DNA from: Imperialibacter sp964351395
GTDB taxonomy: Bacteria; Bacteroidota; Bacteroidia; Cytophagales; Cyclobacteriaceae
Assembly (NCBI GenBank): GCA_964351395.1
Contig: CAYGOF010000004.1
Coordinates: 62,001 to 126,000, forward strand
Direction of reading: 5' to 3'
Length of the DNA: 64,000 nucleotides
The position numbers and the translations under genes were made by a program. This document shows positions 7,326 through 15,202 of the stretch, one piece after another. Below the pieces are notes generated by a model. The model was not told the DNA's origin, did no database searches, and worked only from the letters and a program-made list of their open reading frames with translations. The first letter of the stretch is position 1, and each line of letters opens with the position of its first letter.

Positions 7326-9431
7326 CTACAGAGATAGCTTTAATTGTAGTTTGAAGTCATTCCTTTGTGGACCAGCTATTTCTTGCAACCCGCTGCTGAT
7401 TTTTTCAGTGTCGATGTACGAAAACTGGGCCCATCTGCCCCATATAGTTATTTTATTATTAAGCTGATACCTTAATAATAGGAATGTTCTGATGCCTTTT
7501 CCAGCGTAGGCAGGGATTGAGAAAGCGTAGAGTACGTCTTTTTCATAGCTGTATAGTCTGTTGTCGTAATCTTCTGTATCAAAAACCGCAAATCGGGAGC
7601 TTAGTCGCCATTTATTGAGTGTCAGGTTCAAGTCCTGGATCAGGGCATAGCCTGTGGATTTTCTTTCTTGCTGTTCAAACCGACTCAATTGCACACTCGA
7701 TTTGAAACTGAGGATATGGCCTGTGTCATGATCAAGGCTAAGCAGAAAGTTCTCTCTTGCTGTTGGCACAGGTGTTCGTACATTGTTGATGGGTTCTATG
7801 TTATTTTTAGGCTTCGACTTTTGGCGATATTGGGCACTTAGCTTCGTGAGCTTATTGAAGTTGTAGGTGGTCATCGCTAGGTACTCATGGCCCTCCGAGG
7901 GAGTGTCAGCATCGTACTTTAGCCAGGGAAAACTAAACTTATCATAATAGGCAGTCACTAACAGCCGTGAGCTAGCTTTCCATTTAATTCCCCAGTAAAC
8001 TCCTTTTTCATTGATGTTTCTTGAGTTTTCGCCAAAGGAACGGGCGTAAAAGCTATGAAAGGATCGCTCGTAGTTTCTAGCCACCATGCTGGCACCAAGC
8101 TTATTGGTGATACTTACCATGGCCCCGCCTATGGCACCCCAGCCTCCGGAAGATGATCGGGCTGCCTCACCGAAAAACTGGGTATTTTGCCAAAGTTTGG
8201 AGAAGTAGACGCTGCTGATCATGTTTGTTTTACCAGAAAACTCAAACTGATTATAAAGTCGTGGAGACTTTTGGATAGGTGAGCTGAAGCCTGTGTAGAG
8301 TGAATTGATACCAACCTGGAATGAATTGCCTTTATAAGTAATGTTGGCGCCCAGGTCGTGTTCTATTATTTGATTCCTGCTTGCAAGCTCTGTCGGCGTT
8401 CGGTGAAAGCCAGAATTTAAAATGGACGAGATATAGGTTTCCGGCTCATCGGTAATTGAATCGTACTTCAAAGTGCCGTCCTGCCCAAGCCGCGAAGCAA
8501 GGGCGGTGAGTTCCCATTTGCCCAATACATATGTAGCCGCAGCTCCTCTAAAAAACCCTGACTCGAGCACCGAGGTGTAGGGAAGGAGGCCGGTCGAATT
8601 TCGTTTCACTGTGAGCAAAGTCTCAGCTCCTTTCCCTGCAGCAAAACCAGCACCAAAAACCAGTCCCTGCCCCATTTGAAGCTGGTAGTCACCGATATTA
8701 ATCGATTTGAAACGCCCCTGGTTTTTTATCTGCGCATGAAAAGAGTAGAAATCTGCTCCATAAAGCCGTTTTGAATGATTCCAGGCGATGGCCTCGCCGG
8801 CATCTTTCTCGGCGGTAAAGCCCAAGCTAAAGTCGTTGGTATGACTCACCCTGAACCTGGCAAAGTATTTAAATGGACTGCCCGCATAGCGGCTGCTCAG
8901 GTTGCCATCCAAGGCAGTGTCAGCTGCTGTATATCCTTTTGCGTTTTCGAGCGTGCTTTCCGTTCGCAACAGAAGGTAGTTGTTCCTCTCTTGCGCTATT
9001 CTTTGGAGGAGGGTCTTTGTTAGTCTGTTTTCTGTGGATAAAATGGTAACAAATGGTCGGATACTTCGAATGGTTGCCAGATCGAAGTCAGGAACCGATT
9101 GCAGCTCGTAGAGGGAAAGAAGAGGGCCGTTGAGCTTTCGGTAATTGAGCAAGCTCTCTATTTGGATTGGATTCAGGATATACAAAGAACCAAGTTCCTC
9201 AAAACTGGCACTATTCACATCCAGGGGACTGGTGTACAATTGAAATAAGGATTCGTACAATTCGTCGTAGTTCACGTCTTCATCCTGATTGGCAAAAAGC
9301 TGCTGTATAAAAGCATTGATGTCGATGTCTTCCAGGGGTGGGTTGGGCGGTGCTTGTCTGGCCATCAGTAAATGACTCCAAACCAACAGGCAGCTTGCCA
9401 GCAGGAGGCTATTTCTTACCTGCAAGAGCAT
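7326..9431 (-). CDS. Outer-membrane protein with N-terminal helix-hairpin-helix repeats
   Basis: About 701 residues when started at the Met (9431) that precedes a signal peptide (LLQVRNSLLLASCLLVWSHL, ending MARQ). After an acidic stretch (EDIDINAFIQQLFANQDEDV) come paired helix-hairpin-helix units (PLDVNSASFEELGSLYILNP, NGPLLSLYELQSVPDF), a ComEA-like fold. The rest is rich in alternating aromatic strands and ends in LQLKLSL, suggesting a large beta-barrel. It overlaps the preceding gene by 23 bases, so the two are co-expressed. Exported HhH-barrel proteins are common in Bacteroidota but have no established role known to me; DNA binding at the surface or periplasm is only a guess. Confidence 0.72.
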   Translation of the reverse strand: MLLQVRNSLLLASCLLVWSHLLMARQAPPNPPLEDIDINAFIQQLFANQDEDVNYDELYESLFQLYTSPLDVNSASFEELGSLYILNPIQIESLLNYRKLNGPLLSLYELQSVPDFDLATIRSIRPFVTILSTENRLTKTLLQRIAQERNNYLLLRTESTLENAKGYTAADTALDGNLSSRYAGSPFKYFARFRVSHTNDFSLGFTAEKDAGEAIAWNHSKRLYGADFYSFHAQIKNQGRFKSINIGDYQLQMGQGLVFGAGFAAGKGAETLLTVKRNSTGLLPYTSVLESGFFRGAAATYVLGKWELTALASRLGQDGTLKYDSITDEPETYISSILNSGFHRTPTELASRNQIIEHDLGANITYKGNSFQVGINSLYTGFSSPIQKSPRLYNQFEFSGKTNMISSVYFSKLWQNTQFFGEAARSSSGGWGAIGGAMVSITNKLGASMVARNYERSFHSFYARSFGENSRNINEKGVYWGIKWKASSRLLVTAYYDKFSFPWLKYDADTPSEGHEYLAMTTYNFNKLTKLSAQYRQKSKPKNNIEPINNVRTPVPTARENFLLSLDHDTGHILSFKSSVQLSRFEQQERKSTGYALIQDLNLTLNKWRLSSRFAVFDTEDYDNRLYSYEKDVLYAFSIPAYAGKGIRTFLLLRYQLNNKITIWGRWAQFSYIDTEKISSGLQEIAGPQRNDFKLQLKLSL

Positions 9432-10230
9432 AAGAAACAGACATTTGGTGTAACTCGCCCAGCCGTGCGTCGTTGCGAAATGCATAGTCGACTTGAAATT
9501 TCCCGGGCTTAAACCCCAATCCAAAACAAGCAACAAAGGGCCTGGTGCTAAAACCTGTCCGCAAAGCCAATTGGGGTATGATAAAGTACTCCATCCCTGC
9601 TCTTGCCACTGGTTTGTAGTTGACGTCTTTTGATGTTTCGATATTCAGCATAAATGCGCTGATGGGTCTGTAAGAAATTCCGAGCTTCATTATAGTTGGT
9701 ACCCGCTCTCCGGTACCCGGCACGAGCTTTGATTGGGTTATATTGTAAATATGTGCGCCAAGGTGCCACTGTTGATTAATGGCTGCCATGCCGCCAAGGT
9801 CGGCTACTACCACGCCTTTAGTGCCAATTCCAGCAATATTGTATTGTACATAGTTCACGCCAAGTCCCAGGCTGACGAAACCTATCGTATTTGCTAGCCT
9901 TCCACCAATGAGCTGTTCGTTGTAGAGTTTTCCGCCAAACCGATAAAACCCAGCACCAGCAACAAACTTGCCTATAGGTATAGCTGCTCCGGCCCCCATG
10001 AGCTGAAAGTCTTCCATTCGGTACCTATTTTCATAACTTGCAAATAGACTTGATTGGTCGATGGCGGCGATCCCGGCGGGGTTATTGAAAACACTGTTAA
10101 CGTCCGCTATTGTGGAGGAGGAGTTCCCTAAGGCTGCGCTTCGTGCCCCAATTGAATAGTCCCCCGATTGACCAGCGGCGCTTGCGCTAAAATAGAGTAT
10201 AAATACTAACTGAATGATGTGTTTATTCAT
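9409..10230 (-). CDS. PorV/PorQ-like outer-membrane beta-barrel protein
   Basis: A 273-residue protein with signal peptide (MNKHIIQLVFILYFSASAAG). The segment DYSIGARSAALGNSSSTIAD followed by NSVFNNPAGIA is the signature of FadL/PorV/PorQ-type barrels (NPAG motif). The body is alternating beta strands. PorV and PorQ relatives act as shuttle or attachment proteins of type IX secretion; whether this copy does is not shown by sequence. It is first in a two-gene unit with the HhH-barrel gene, and a possible role is as partner of that protein. Confidence 0.72.
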   Translation of the reverse strand: MNKHIIQLVFILYFSASAAGQSGDYSIGARSAALGNSSSTIADVNSVFNNPAGIAAIDQSSLFASYENRYRMEDFQLMGAGAAIPIGKFVAGAGFYRFGGKLYNEQLIGGRLANTIGFVSLGLGVNYVQYNIAGIGTKGVVVADLGGMAAINQQWHLGAHIYNITQSKLVPGTGERVPTIMKLGISYRPISAFMLNIETSKDVNYKPVARAGMEYFIIPQLALRTGFSTRPFVACFGLGFKPGKFQVDYAFRNDARLGELHQMSVSYALAGKK

Positions 10231-10291
10231 GTATATAATCTATATAAATTAGTGTTTAATGGCAATGAAATTGAATTTATATATAAATAGT

Positions 10292-10930
10292 ATGTATAAA
10301 AATATATTTATATGTATCTATATTTTGGTTCTGTCCTCTCATACTGGGCTGATGGCCCAAGTATCTTTTGATAACTACGGAGATGGTGCTATTAGAAGTA
10401 AGGGCACTTTGATCGACGGAGAAAAGGAGGGAGAATGGTCCTTTTTTTATCCCTCGGGCGCCAAAAATGCCACCATTCACTACAAAAATGGAAGCTTGAA
10501 TGGGCCAGCTGTTTATTATTACCCAGGAGGCCAACTCATGTCAAAAGAGCAATGGAATGGGGGACTGCTGACGGACTCGGCCTTCTATTACCATGAAAAT
10601 GGCTCTCTTGAGAAAAAGGGGAGGTATGAAGCTGGTTTATATGCCGGCGAATGGTCTTTTTGGAATGCTGATGGGCAGTTGATAAGGCAAGGCAGCTATC
10701 GCAATGGTGTACCGGATGGCCGCTGGCAGTCGTTTTACGATAGTGGCGTGCTTTGGCAGGAAGGGGCCTATAACGAGGGGCTTGAACATGGATCCTGGAA
10801 GTTTTACAGGAAAGACGGCTCGCTTGAGTTTGAGGGAAACTATGCCAATGGGCAGCGGGTGGGCCAGTGGTACCAGGTGACTAAAAAAGGCAAGAGGAAA
10901 CCTGTAGTTTTCAACGAGGACGAAGGTTGA
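10292..10930 (+). CDS. Exported YwqK/MORN-2 repeat protein
   Basis: About 212 residues from ATG 10292, chosen because it directly precedes a signal peptide (MYKNIFICIYILVLSSHTGL, MAQ). The mature protein is a run of about seven MORN-2 type repeats with the pattern G-x-W-x-F-Y-x-x-G (for example KEGEWSFFYPSGAKNATIHY, YAGEWSFWNADGQLI, PDGRWQSFYDSGVLWQEGAY). Databases often label such proteins YwqK-family antitoxins, but the label rests on repeats only and no toxin partner is seen. It may be a surface or periplasmic scaffold. Divergent from the barrel genes upstream, convergent with the next gene. Confidence 0.78.
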   Translation: MYKNIFICIYILVLSSHTGLMAQVSFDNYGDGAIRSKGTLIDGEKEGEWSFFYPSGAKNATIHYKNGSLNGPAVYYYPGGQLMSKEQWNGGLLTDSAFYYHENGSLEKKGRYEAGLYAGEWSFWNADGQLIRQGSYRNGVPDGRWQSFYDSGVLWQEGAYNEGLEHGSWKFYRKDGSLEFEGNYANGQRVGQWYQVTKKGKRKPVVFNEDEG

Positions 10931-10948
10931 ACCGGCATTTTGCGCCAA

Positions 10949-12403
10949 TTAGAATTCTGCCTTGAAGTTCAAAAAGAAGTGGAAGTCGCCCTGGCTGTTG
11001 TAGGAGTATTCGGTTCGAACCACAAAGTCGTAAAAAGACACAAGATCCAGTCCGGTGCCAATGCCGTACAGTAACTTATTACTCAATCGGGTATTGAGCT
11101 CATAGTTGGGGTAGTTCTGCACATACCCAAAATCAAAAAACAACTTGCCATACAAAGCCAGTGGGAGTTTTTGAAATTGAGGAATCAGCATGATCTTACT
11201 AATGTCTTTGGTGGTTTTGAAGATCTCTTTTTTGAAAGTGTTTTTGCTGAGTGCATACCTGGAGCCCTCGACCACGTCGAGTTCAAACCCACGGACGTAA
11301 TTTCTGCCGAATCCGAGACTTTGGTTAATCATATAGGGTTGTTGTGCTGGCCCGGAAATCAGTCCAGTAAGGCCGGTCGCATAATAGAATCCTTTGCCAA
11401 GATCCCAAAATTTTGCATAAAGCAATTTGCTGCTCCAAAGGTTCACATCTGATTTATTGCTTAGGCCATCTTTCTCGGCAATCAGAGATATGTAGTAGCC
11501 CTTCAACGGATAGTTTCTAAAATCTCTTCGGTCTCTCAGGAATTGGTACTTAAGGGTGATGAATTTTTGATCTCCTTTGTCGATGCTAAAGTAGTTGGGG
11601 TTTAGTTGGCGGACGGTGTCGGCAACCTCTGTGTTCTGGTAGGCAACGGTGAAGTAATGGAAATTATAGAAGGCGTTTCGGTAACTGTATTGCAAATAGG
11701 TGCTGAATCGGTTCTGAAGTAAATTTTCCGAACGGATAAATAAAGGGAGGTGGTCTTCCGTTCGGTAGGCCACATTTTTTGATTCGTTATAAGTGACGCC
11801 AGTAGTAAATCCGTGCCGCTGGCTTTTGTCAAAATAAGGCATACTGTAGGTGATGTCGAATTTTCTTACAAAGCCAAATTGGGCGATCAGCCGTAATCGA
11901 TCATTCAATCCCCTTAGATTGTACTGATCCACTCTTACCCCATAATTAACCCGACTGAAATCACGTTTTCTATTGGTCCACCAATCGTTAAAGTTTCTGT
12001 CAGCGAGTTCAAAAATTGGGGCTGGAAAAAAGTACCACCTCTCCTCCACCTTAACAAGCACGCTGCCAATGCCTGGCGACGTTTCCAGCAGCGTTACATC
12101 AACGGTGTTGAATAACCTGGTGTTGAAGATCTTTTGCTTATCGAGCTCCAGGGTGCTTGCCAAGCTAGTGGAATCATAAATTCCGTTTTCCTCAATACTC
12201 AGCTCTCTTGTGATGATTGACTTTCTGGTTCTCTCGTAGCCAATAATGTATATTTTTTCAATTTTAATAAAGCGACTTGGGATGGTATCCGATTCTATGG
12301 TTTTATTTTTTTTGCCTGAGTCCTGGGCATGGGAGGACAGGCAGCTAATGAATATTAGCAAAAAGAAACAGACAGTAGCAAGATGTTTAGTCGTTAGCTG
12401 CAT
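10949..12403 (-). CDS. BamA/TamA-like outer-membrane barrel with one POTRA domain
   Basis: A 484-residue protein with a signal peptide ending near SSHAQDS. Residues about 45-125 form a POTRA-like domain (IEKIYIIGYERTRKSIITRE, SVLVKVEERWYFF). The rest is a bacterial surface antigen (D15) barrel ending in aromatic strands and a C-terminal Phe (FHFFLNFKAEF), the beta-signal recognised by the Bam machine. With a single POTRA it is shorter than BamA or TamA and resembles small patatin-less Omp85 relatives of Bacteroidota. Substrate unknown. Transcribed alone; a short peptide-like frame upstream could not be tied to any gene. Confidence 0.8.
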   Translation of the reverse strand: MQLTTKHLATVCFFLLIFISCLSSHAQDSGKKNKTIESDTIPSRFIKIEKIYIIGYERTRKSIITRELSIEENGIYDSTSLASTLELDKQKIFNTRLFNTVDVTLLETSPGIGSVLVKVEERWYFFPAPIFELADRNFNDWWTNRKRDFSRVNYGVRVDQYNLRGLNDRLRLIAQFGFVRKFDITYSMPYFDKSQRHGFTTGVTYNESKNVAYRTEDHLPLFIRSENLLQNRFSTYLQYSYRNAFYNFHYFTVAYQNTEVADTVRQLNPNYFSIDKGDQKFITLKYQFLRDRRDFRNYPLKGYYISLIAEKDGLSNKSDVNLWSSKLLYAKFWDLGKGFYYATGLTGLISGPAQQPYMINQSLGFGRNYVRGFELDVVEGSRYALSKNTFKKEIFKTTKDISKIMLIPQFQKLPLALYGKLFFDFGYVQNYPNYELNTRLSNKLLYGIGTGLDLVSFYDFVVRTEYSYNSQGDFHFFLNFKAEF

Positions 12404-12601
12404 TAATTATTCATCCTTTTCAAATTTTTCTATCTGGGCAGCTTTTGTAAACAGATGGTCCCAATATTTCCTTTACTTATTCTGCATTAAAATTTGGCTA
12501 CGAAACAGCAAACTTAGCTAGGCAATGAAAGAAGTCCTCATTTATGGCGATATTTCGGAGATGTTTTGGGTACTTTGCTTGTTCTGGTACAAAGGTAAAG
12601 C

Positions 12602-12841
12602 ATGGAAGTTGGATCGCTGGTACGTAAGGTGGGAATTTGGCTGGCTATTTTGCCTATCAAATTCTATCAATATAGCATCTCGCCTCTTTTTCCATCCTCT
12701 TGCCGTTATGCACCTACCTGCAGCGAATATGCTAAAGAAGCGATTATCAAGCATGGCCCATTTAAAGGAGGCTGGCTGGCGATAAGAAGAATTGGCAGAT
12801 GTCATCCCTGGGGCGGCAATGGATATGATCCAGTGCCCTGA
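12602..12841 (+). CDS. yidD: Membrane protein insertion efficiency factor YidD
   Basis: A 79-residue protein with the complete YidD pattern: AILPIKFYQYSISPLFP, then SCRYAPTCSEYAKEAI with the conserved cysteines, then HGPFKGGWLAIRRIGRCHPW and GGNGYDP. YidD is a small cytoplasmic, membrane-associated protein that helps YidC insert inner-membrane proteins. It usually sits beside rnpA and yidC; here it is separated from them and lies between an Omp85-like gene and a convergent amylase gene. Length is normal. Confidence 0.95.
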   Translation: MEVGSLVRKVGIWLAILPIKFYQYSISPLFPSSCRYAPTCSEYAKEAIIKHGPFKGGWLAIRRIGRCHPWGGNGYDPVP

Positions 12842-12858
12842 GTGATTCATCCTGGACA

Positions 12859-14370
12859 TCACACCATCAAAACCACACTTGACCAGGGTCCCAGGGTCAG
12901 GTTCGTACCATTTATCGTTAGTTGTCCGGAAGAAAAAGCCACTTTTGAGCTCATGTCCAGAGAGGTGATCTTCACTTTTTTCCCCGAAAGATTGTGGTAT
13001 ACCTCTGCCATTACGTCTTTGTAAGTCCTTTTGAATGCCAGCACAGAAAGTTTCGGAACATTGATCTTCTCCGTTTTTCCCAGCGAAAATACATCGGTCT
13101 TTTTCAAGGCGATCAAACTTTTGTAATGGTTGAGGACCGAGTTTCTGTCTGCTGCTTGTAGGCTTACCGGAGCGATCGTTGCAGTAGTTGAGTGAATTGG
13201 CTTCAGCCAATTGGTTCTATGCTGATCGCTTTGGTCCTCGTCCCAAATCATTGGCTCTCTTACATTTTCGTCAGGTTTCTTTCCCAGCATGCCTATTTCT
13301 TCCCCATAGTAGATATAGGGCGTACCTGGCAAAGTAAACAATATGCTGGCGGCCAATTTTATCTTTTCTGCATGCGCATCAAGAACAGAAGCCGTGCGGA
13401 CCTGGTCATGATTGCTTAGAAAAGTAGCCGACAGAAAGTCTATATTATATTTCGTGAACCAAAGAGATGAATAATTGAGGATGTCAATAAGTTGTGATTT
13501 TTCTTCAGTCTTGTAGGTATTCCCTTTCACCTCGGCAGCTCGTTGATCTCCATTTTTTACAGTCTCAAGAAGGCTATAAGAAAGGTCAAAGTTGAACAAA
13601 GAAGAAAAGCCTGCGGCATAAGGAGCGGTGCTTTTAGCATCTGACCACACTTCTCCTATTAGGTAAACATCTGGTTTGACTGCCTGCATAGCTGCCTTAA
13701 ACTCCCTCCAAAAAGCATGAGCGTCTTCTGCACGCTCGTCGGGGTAAATATGCTTAGCGGCATCCATCCTGAACCCATCAACCCCCACCTCCTGAAGCCA
13801 AAACTCCCCAATGCTGTATACCTCTTCTCTTACTGCGGGGTTGTCGAAATTAAGGTCCGGCATTCCTGAATGAAAAAAGCCTGAGTAGTAGTCGGTGTGA
13901 GTGTCGTTCATATCGACCGGGTGCCACTGCCATTTGTTGTCAGAGTCCATCGAGGTCTCCTCTTTTTCGATTGAGCCTTGTATGCTTTCCTTATCGGCCC
14001 ACAGATAATAGTTTCTATACCAGGCAAAAGGCCCTTTTTTCGCTTCTGAAAACCATGGATGTTGTGAGGAAGAATGGTGGATGACAAAGTCAATAATCAC
14101 CCTAATGCCTCTCTGATGTGCTTCTTTGATGAAACGCTTAAAGTCATCCATTGAGCCATAGTCCGGGTGAATGGCTTTATAGTCCGTTACATCGTACTTG
14201 TGATAGCTTGGTGAGGGGGATAGAGGCATGAGCCACACCGCCGTGATGCCAAGGTCCTGGAGGTAATCCAATTTGGTCGTCATCCCGTTAATATCACCGA
14301 TACCGTCGCCATTCGAGTCGGCGAAGGACTGAACGAATATTTCGTAGAAAACGGCGTGGGTGTATGACAT
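12859..14370 (-). CDS. Cytoplasmic GH13 alpha-amylase-family enzyme
   Basis: A 503-residue TIM-barrel glycosidase. The four GH13 conserved regions are visible: VIIDFVIHHSS (region I), GFRMDAAKHI with the nucleophile Asp, LIGEVW with the acid/base Glu, and FLSNHDQVR with the transition-state Asp. The early GDGIGDINGMTTKLDYLQDL block and YYLWADKES are typical of oligosaccharide-acting GH13 enzymes such as alpha-glucosidases or oligo-1,6-glucosidases. The start MSYTHAVFYEIFVQSFAD has no signal peptide, so it acts on imported malto-oligosaccharides or glycogen. A C-terminal beta domain ends GPWSSVVLMV. The gene is 14 bases downstream of a PIN toxin gene. Confidence 0.9.
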   Translation of the reverse strand: MSYTHAVFYEIFVQSFADSNGDGIGDINGMTTKLDYLQDLGITAVWLMPLSPSPSYHKYDVTDYKAIHPDYGSMDDFKRFIKEAHQRGIRVIIDFVIHHSSSQHPWFSEAKKGPFAWYRNYYLWADKESIQGSIEKEETSMDSDNKWQWHPVDMNDTHTDYYSGFFHSGMPDLNFDNPAVREEVYSIGEFWLQEVGVDGFRMDAAKHIYPDERAEDAHAFWREFKAAMQAVKPDVYLIGEVWSDAKSTAPYAAGFSSLFNFDLSYSLLETVKNGDQRAAEVKGNTYKTEEKSQLIDILNYSSLWFTKYNIDFLSATFLSNHDQVRTASVLDAHAEKIKLAASILFTLPGTPYIYYGEEIGMLGKKPDENVREPMIWDEDQSDQHRTNWLKPIHSTTATIAPVSLQAADRNSVLNHYKSLIALKKTDVFSLGKTEKINVPKLSVLAFKRTYKDVMAEVYHNLSGKKVKITSLDMSSKVAFSSGQLTINGTNLTLGPWSSVVLMV

Positions 14371-14384
14371 TTTGGTCTTACCGG

Positions 14385-14837
14385 CTATTTATTTAACTCC
14401 CGTTTCAGGTAGTGCTTGTAGATATCCTCCGTACTAATGGTTTTGGTGATATTCAATTTCTTTAGTCCTATAGCTAATTTCTTATCACCCGTCCAGAGGG
14501 ATGCATTGTAACTGAAACTCAATGCGAGGAATACTGTGTCGTCAGGATCCAGGGTAGCTAATAGACTTTCTGCTCGCAAAAGTTCTTTTTTTGGAATTAA
14601 CTCATCGCTAATTATCCTGATCTTTGAAAGAATGATATTCTTGGCTTCCTGGTATTCCAAATTTGAATACTTTGATATTTTGAGGAGCTTTTGTTGATGT
14701 TCCTCCAACTCCTCCAGTAGCGTTTGCGGGGAATAAAATGTAAAATAATCTTTTGACTTGATCAGTAGTTCACCAATTCTGCTTTTCGGGTTTAGAAGGC
14801 CACTAAATACGATGTTGGTGTCGACAACAATTTTCAT
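14385..14837 (-). CDS. PIN-domain toxin (putative VapC-like RNase)
   Basis: A 150-residue PIN protein. It opens with KIVVDTNIVFSGLLNPKS (first acidic residue), has the Glu-rich middle helix and ends its core with LDPDDTVFLALSFS and LWTGDKKLAI, which carry the other metal-binding acids. It belongs to the 'putative toxin, PIN family' group of metal-dependent ribonucleases. The ATG overlaps the stop of the small upstream gene by four bases (14834-14837), the standard toxin-antitoxin arrangement. Confidence 0.88.
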   Translation of the reverse strand: MKIVVDTNIVFSGLLNPKSRIGELLIKSKDYFTFYSPQTLLEELEEHQQKLLKISKYSNLEYQEAKNIILSKIRIISDELIPKKELLRAESLLATLDPDDTVFLALSFSYNASLWTGDKKLAIGLKKLNITKTISTEDIYKHYLKRELNK

Positions 14838-15040
14838 TCACCCAACAACTTCGCTCTCTGTTTTTCCCATCTGCCTTTCTTTACATCCTTGTTTAATTTT
14901 TCAATATCGCTTTCGGACGCTTTTGAGGTGCCAGTGATTTCCTTGAACCTTAAAAAATTAACCATTTCCTCAAGATCACTGGTATCCAAACTGGCTGGAA
15001 GCCTGATAATTACTTCATCTTTGGTCCTTTCGATCGTCAT
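14834..15040 (-). CDS. Antitoxin partner of the PIN toxin
   Basis: A 68-residue protein starting MTIERTKDEVIIRLPASLDT, a beta-rich start seen in small Bacteroidota antitoxins, followed by an alpha-helical, charged C-terminal half (SDIEKLNKDVKKGRWEKQRA). No DNA-binding motif is certain. The assignment comes mainly from its length and the four-base overlap with the PIN gene. The operon promoter should lie in 15041-15100. Confidence 0.72.
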   Translation of the reverse strand: MTIERTKDEVIIRLPASLDTSDLEEMVNFLRFKEITGTSKASESDIEKLNKDVKKGRWEKQRAKLLGE

Positions 15041-15202
15041 AAGTGAAATGGTTTATGAGAGAACTATAAATCTAATAAGAATAGTTCTAATTTTTACCAG
15101 GGCTGACGAGAAAGGGCTTTATTTCAATATCAGCTCCTGCTGCTCTGCCCAGCCATATTTCGCCAAAGAGTTTATTGCCAGGTAACCTTATCCTTGTCGG
15201 TG

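Noticed and set aside
10292..10930. YwqK protein as a genuine antitoxin
   Set aside because: It has a signal peptide and no toxin gene beside it; the label derives from MORN-like repeats only.
12405..12500. Minus-strand frame ending KYWDHLFTKAAQIEKFEKDE before the Omp85-like gene
   Set aside because: Looks like a protein C-terminus but is only about 21 codons after an in-frame stop and has no start codon; kept only as a possible fossil.
12525..12785. Plus-strand frame overlapping yidD
   Set aside because: It is a shifted frame of yidD; the yidD reading has full family conservation.
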